A stretch of DNA of 64,000 bases, from assembly GCA_963833505.1 (NCBI GenBank), contig CAWHYG010000007.1, positions 2,356,001 through 2,420,000 on the forward strand. Reading direction: 5' to 3'. Of this stretch, positions 61,577 to 64,000 are shown piece by piece (within the stretch, counting starts at the first letter, position 1; every line of letters starts with the position of its first letter). Both the position numbers and the translations under genes were made by a program. The notes beneath the pieces are model-generated. The model was not told the origin of the DNA and did not search any database. It saw nothing but the letters and a program-made list of their open reading frames with translations. The stretch comes from CAWHYG01 sp963833505 (GTDB lineage Bacteria > Eisenbacteria > RBG-16-71-46 > CAIMUX01).

Positions 61577-64000
61577 CTACTGGGAAGAGGTGTTGGCCGT
61601 CGACACCGGCTTGCACAAGCGCGCGGGCGGCGAAGGCAACCGGTTCCGTCTGCTTCCCTCTCCCCCGAACAACGAGCTGGCCCGCCTGGCGATCTGCGGG
61701 GTCATGTCAGTCGGTGGCCCGGCCACGGCACTCAGAACCCGCCATCGGATCATCGCGACCTTCATGGCGTCGTTGACGATCAGGCACGAGACCGCCGCAT
61801 AGGCAAAAATGGCGAGCGTCTGCGACCAGGGTAGGGGCATGAGCCCCGGAAGACGCACCCGCGTCAGGATGGTGCCAGCGAGCGCATCCGCCGCCAGGGC
61901 CGACAGGAAGGTCCTGCTTGGCATCGTGGCCCAGAACCAGCGCCGCTCCCGCGCGGACAGAATGGAGAAGACGGCAAAGTAGAGCAGCGTCAGGAAGCTG
62001 AAGGTGTAGAGGGCATTGTTGTCGGTTGCCAGACCGAAATGCGACCAACCGATCCACAAGAGGAGGAGCGCCTCCGCGACCATGGCGACGCCCAGCACCA
62101 CGGACACGGTGATGAAGCCTCCGATGTTCCACGTCTCCGGTTTCCTGGATGGCCGCACGTTGTCGGTGGCGAGGGAGATCTTCGCGAAGTCCGTCATGAA
62201 GACCAGCAGCAGCATGGCAAAGGCGGAGACCACGAACCGGCCGGTGACCACGAACGCAATGGCCACGAAGGCCGCCTTCAGGATCGTCCGGCTGATCTTG
62301 TTGATGATCCAGGTCAGAATGCGCTGGTAGATCGTCCTCCCCTGCTCGACCAACGCCACAATGTTCGTCAGCCCCGGTTCGGTCAGGACGACGCTGGCGG
62401 CACCCTTGGCCACGTCGGTCGCCGTGCTCACGGCGATTCCCACCTCCGCCTGGCGCAAGGCGGGGGCATCGTTGACCCCGTCGCCCGTCATCCCGGTCAC
62501 GTGCCCCGCAGCTTGCAGGTGCTGCACCACGATGTACTTGTCTTCCGGATACACTTCGGCGAACCCGTCGACGCCGGCCAACAGGTCGATCGCCCCGCTG
62601 CCCGCCGGAGCGCCCGCGGCCTTCAGGTCGGCCACCCGCCGGATGTTGGGCAGCCCGACTCCTCGCGCAATTTCACTCGCGACCGCAAGAGCGTCGCCCG
62701 TCAGCATCTTTACCGGCACGCCCAGGTCGCGAAGGGTGGCGATGAGTTGCCTGGCGTCCGGTCGCAGCGGATCATACAGCGTCACCAACCCGACCAGGGC
62801 GGGAGTGCTCGTCTCGGGGCCGCGCGCCACCGCCAACGTCCGATAGCCCTTGGCGGCCGAGGCGCTGACACGGGCCTCCAAGGCATCAATGGCCGGAGGT
62901 TGAAGTCCGCACGCCTCGGCCACGGTTCGCACCGCTCCCTTCATCACGCGAAAACGCTGCCCGTTCTGCTCCACCACGGCCTCGGTCCGCCGGTTCTTCG
63001 CATCGAAAGGTGCGAACGAGACGGGCGTAACCTTCGGAAAGTTATCGAAGATGTGCCGCTCCTTGGCCGCGGCCAGAAACGCGAGATCAATGGGATCCTG
63101 GTTGGCTTCCTGCGACGCGACGGCGCCGGCAAACAAGACGTCGGCCTCCGTCGCCTGCTCCAGCGGGATCACGCCGGTAACGGCCAACTGGTTCATCGTG
63201 ATCGTGCCCGTCTTGTCCACGCAGAGCACGTCCATCGTGGCGGCATCCTCGGCGGCACTGAGACGGGTCACCAGCACACCCCGCTTCGCCAGTTCCTTCG
63301 ATCCGACGGCCATGCTGACCGTGAACATGACGGGGAGGGCGACCGGCACCGCGCTCATCAAGAGGACCAGCATGAGCGGAACCATCTGCATGAGCGGCGC
63401 CCCTCGAACAAGCGAGAGCACGACCACCACGCCCAGCAGCGTACCGACGATGACAAAGAGCCATCGGACGACCTTCGCCACCACTGCTTCGATGTGAAGC
63501 TTGGGACGCGCCTCCTGCACAAGCTCCGTCGTGCGGCCGAAGTAGGTCTTCTCCCCGATCAGCATGACCACGCCGTTGCCTTCGCCCCTCCGGACGACGG
63601 ATCCCGACGAAAGCACCTCGCCGGGCGCCTTGTCCGCGTCCTTCGACTCGCCGGTGAGGGCCGACTGGTCCACGGTCAACGCACCCGTGAGGAGCTTCAA
63701 GTCCGCCGGAATGATGTCGCCGGGGCGCACGCGAACGATGTCGCCGGGGACCAGTTCCCGGGCGGGAACCACCTGCCAGCTCGAATCGCGACGGACGCGG
63801 GCGCTGACCTGTAACCGGCGCCTCAACGTCTCCACCACACCGGCGGCCCGTCGCTCCTGCAGGAAGCTCAGCGCGGTATTGATCACCAGCAGCGCGGCCA
63901 CCACGACCAGGTCCGAGTAGTTTCTGAGCACGGCGGACAGAACCATGATCAGCTCGAGCATCCAGGCCGAGATTCCCCAGAATTTCCGGAGGAATTTGAG
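61577..64000 (-). CDS. P3A-type plasma-membrane H+-ATPase (5' end outside window)
   Basis: The frame is open through the window edge; 13 codons above the first internal ATG read LKFLRKFWGISAW, which matches the usual start of this pump, so the N-terminus lies beyond 64000. Key P-type motifs are present: ALTGESKDA (actuator), VDKTGTITMNQ (phosphorylated Asp), MKGA, MLTGDALAVASE and MTGDGVNDAP. Membrane segment 4 carries VPVALPVMFTVSM, the PVALP signature of proton pumps rather than heavy-metal exporters. A 50-residue basic C-terminal tail (about 61577-61726) is outside the family core. The pump uses ATP to export H+. It is convergent with the PafA-like gene (65 bases between stops). Confidence 0.92.
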   Translation of the reverse strand, partial: LKFLRKFWGISAWMLELIMVLSAVLRNYSDLVVVAALLVINTALSFLQERRAAGVVETLRRRLQVSARVRRDSSWQVVPARELVPGDIVRVRPGDIIPADLKLLTGALTVDQSALTGESKDADKAPGEVLSSGSVVRRGEGNGVVMLIGEKTYFGRTTELVQEARPKLHIEAVVAKVVRWLFVIVGTLLGVVVVLSLVRGAPLMQMVPLMLVLLMSAVPVALPVMFTVSMAVGSKELAKRGVLVTRLSAAEDAATMDVLCVDKTGTITMNQLAVTGVIPLEQATEADVLFAGAVASQEANQDPIDLAFLAAAKERHIFDNFPKVTPVSFAPFDAKNRRTEAVVEQNGQRFRVMKGAVRTVAEACGLQPPAIDALEARVSASAAKGYRTLAVARGPETSTPALVGLVTLYDPLRPDARQLIATLRDLGVPVKMLTGDALAVASEIARGVGLPNIRRVADLKAAGAPAGSGAIDLLAGVDGFAEVYPEDKYIVVQHLQAAGHVTGMTGDGVNDAPALRQAEVGIAVSTATDVAKGAASVVLTEPGLTNIVALVEQGRTIYQRILTWIINKISRTILKAAFVAIAFVVTGRFVVSAFAMLLLVFMTDFAKISLATDNVRPSRKPETWNIGGFITVSVVLGVAMVAEALLLLWIGWSHFGLATDNNALYTFSFLTLLYFAVFSILSARERRWFWATMPSRTFLSALAADALAGTILTRVRLPGLMPLPWSQTLAIFAYAAVSCLIVNDAMKVAMIRWRVLSAVAGPPTDMTPQIARRASSLFGGEGSRRNRLPSPPARLCKPVSTANTSSQ

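Noticed and set aside
61533..61802. Plus-strand frame of 89 codons after the PafA-like gene (MAVEVRRDSIWSRGPYW).
   Set aside because: Most of it is antisense to the H+-ATPase C-terminus and there is no ribosome site; not supported as part of the tagging system.
62039..63814. Plus-strand open frame of about 590 codons opposite the H+-ATPase.
   Set aside because: The P-type ATPase on the other strand is unmistakable; the antisense frame is His/Asp/Gln-rich noise.
1..64000. tRNA, rRNA, insertion sequences and phage attachment sites.
   Set aside because: No cloverleaf-compatible sequence, transposase gene, terminal inverted repeat or integrase was recognised on reading both strands; small structured RNAs cannot be excluded without a covariance search.

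Overview
The window is GC-rich and densely coded, and comes from a Gram-negative bacterium that carries two kinds of surface-sorting tail. Four small secreted proteins end in PEP-CTERM tails. Six secreted proteins end in a FlgD-like / type IX secretion (T9SS type A-like) C-terminal domain. There is also a Cys-rich module of the GACC...DGTC...NPNPC type, an ECF sigma factor of the kind found beside Ser/Thr kinases, TPR-bearing kinases, and a Pup-ligase homologue. Together these suggest an uncultured lineage near the FCB or Planctomycete-like candidate phyla (for example Eisenbacteria-, Zixibacteria- or Latescibacteria-like). This placement is inference. No rRNA or tRNA gene was seen.

Layout. 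(1) 1-14.4 kb is an exopolysaccharide locus. A minus-strand run (GT4, CelD-like acyltransferase, GT2, CapK-like ligase, NodB deacetylase with a frameshift, SGNH-like membrane protein) lies divergent from a plus-strand run (deacetylase, GT2, GNAT, O-antigen ligase-like polymerase). Wzx flippase and UDP-GlcNAc 2-epimerase follow on the minus strand. (2) 14.4-21.7 kb holds four PEP-CTERM proteins, each preceded by a sigma54-like -24/-12 element, plus a large RCC1-propeller / Cys-repeat / FlgD-tail protein. (3) 21.8-23.8 kb is an arsR-arsC-acr3 operon with an operator palindrome over the arsR start codon. (4) 23.9-33.2 kb is a signalling block: ECF sigma factor, a 14-repeat FG-GAP protein, and two overlapping Ser/Thr kinase genes. 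(5) 33.4-38.9 kb has a DsbD-alpha-like protein, a redoxin, a secreted Cys-module protein, and a secreted protein that looks like a legumain (C13) fold with its halves in swapped order. (6) 39.3-45.1 kb has an Hsp20-like/DnaJ pair, glucose-6-phosphate isomerase and a GH15 glucoamylase. (7) 45.4-52.7 kb encodes secreted proteins: a T9SS-tail protein, a fibre-like protein and a 1590-residue subtilase. (8) 52.9-58.4 kb has glyoxylate-shunt genes aceB-aceA (aceA carries a frameshift) behind a SorC-like regulator. (9) 58.7-61.5 kb has a 75-residue protein ending in Gly-Gly-Glu, followed by a PafA/Dop-family Pup ligase fused to a long helical C-terminal region. (10) 61.6-64 kb is a P3A-type H+-ATPase running off the window.

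The most notable system is (9). It is a pupylation-like modifier/ligase pair without Dop, proteasome or Mpa genes in view. The modifier already ends in GGE and the ligase lacks room for a Dop-loop, so a one-enzyme conjugation system is plausible. Next are the shared sigma54-like promoters of the PEP-CTERM genes and the apparent circular permutation of the legumain-like protein. Two genes (deacetylase, isocitrate lyase) each need a one-base correction to read as full-length families. Those are either real lesions or assembly errors.
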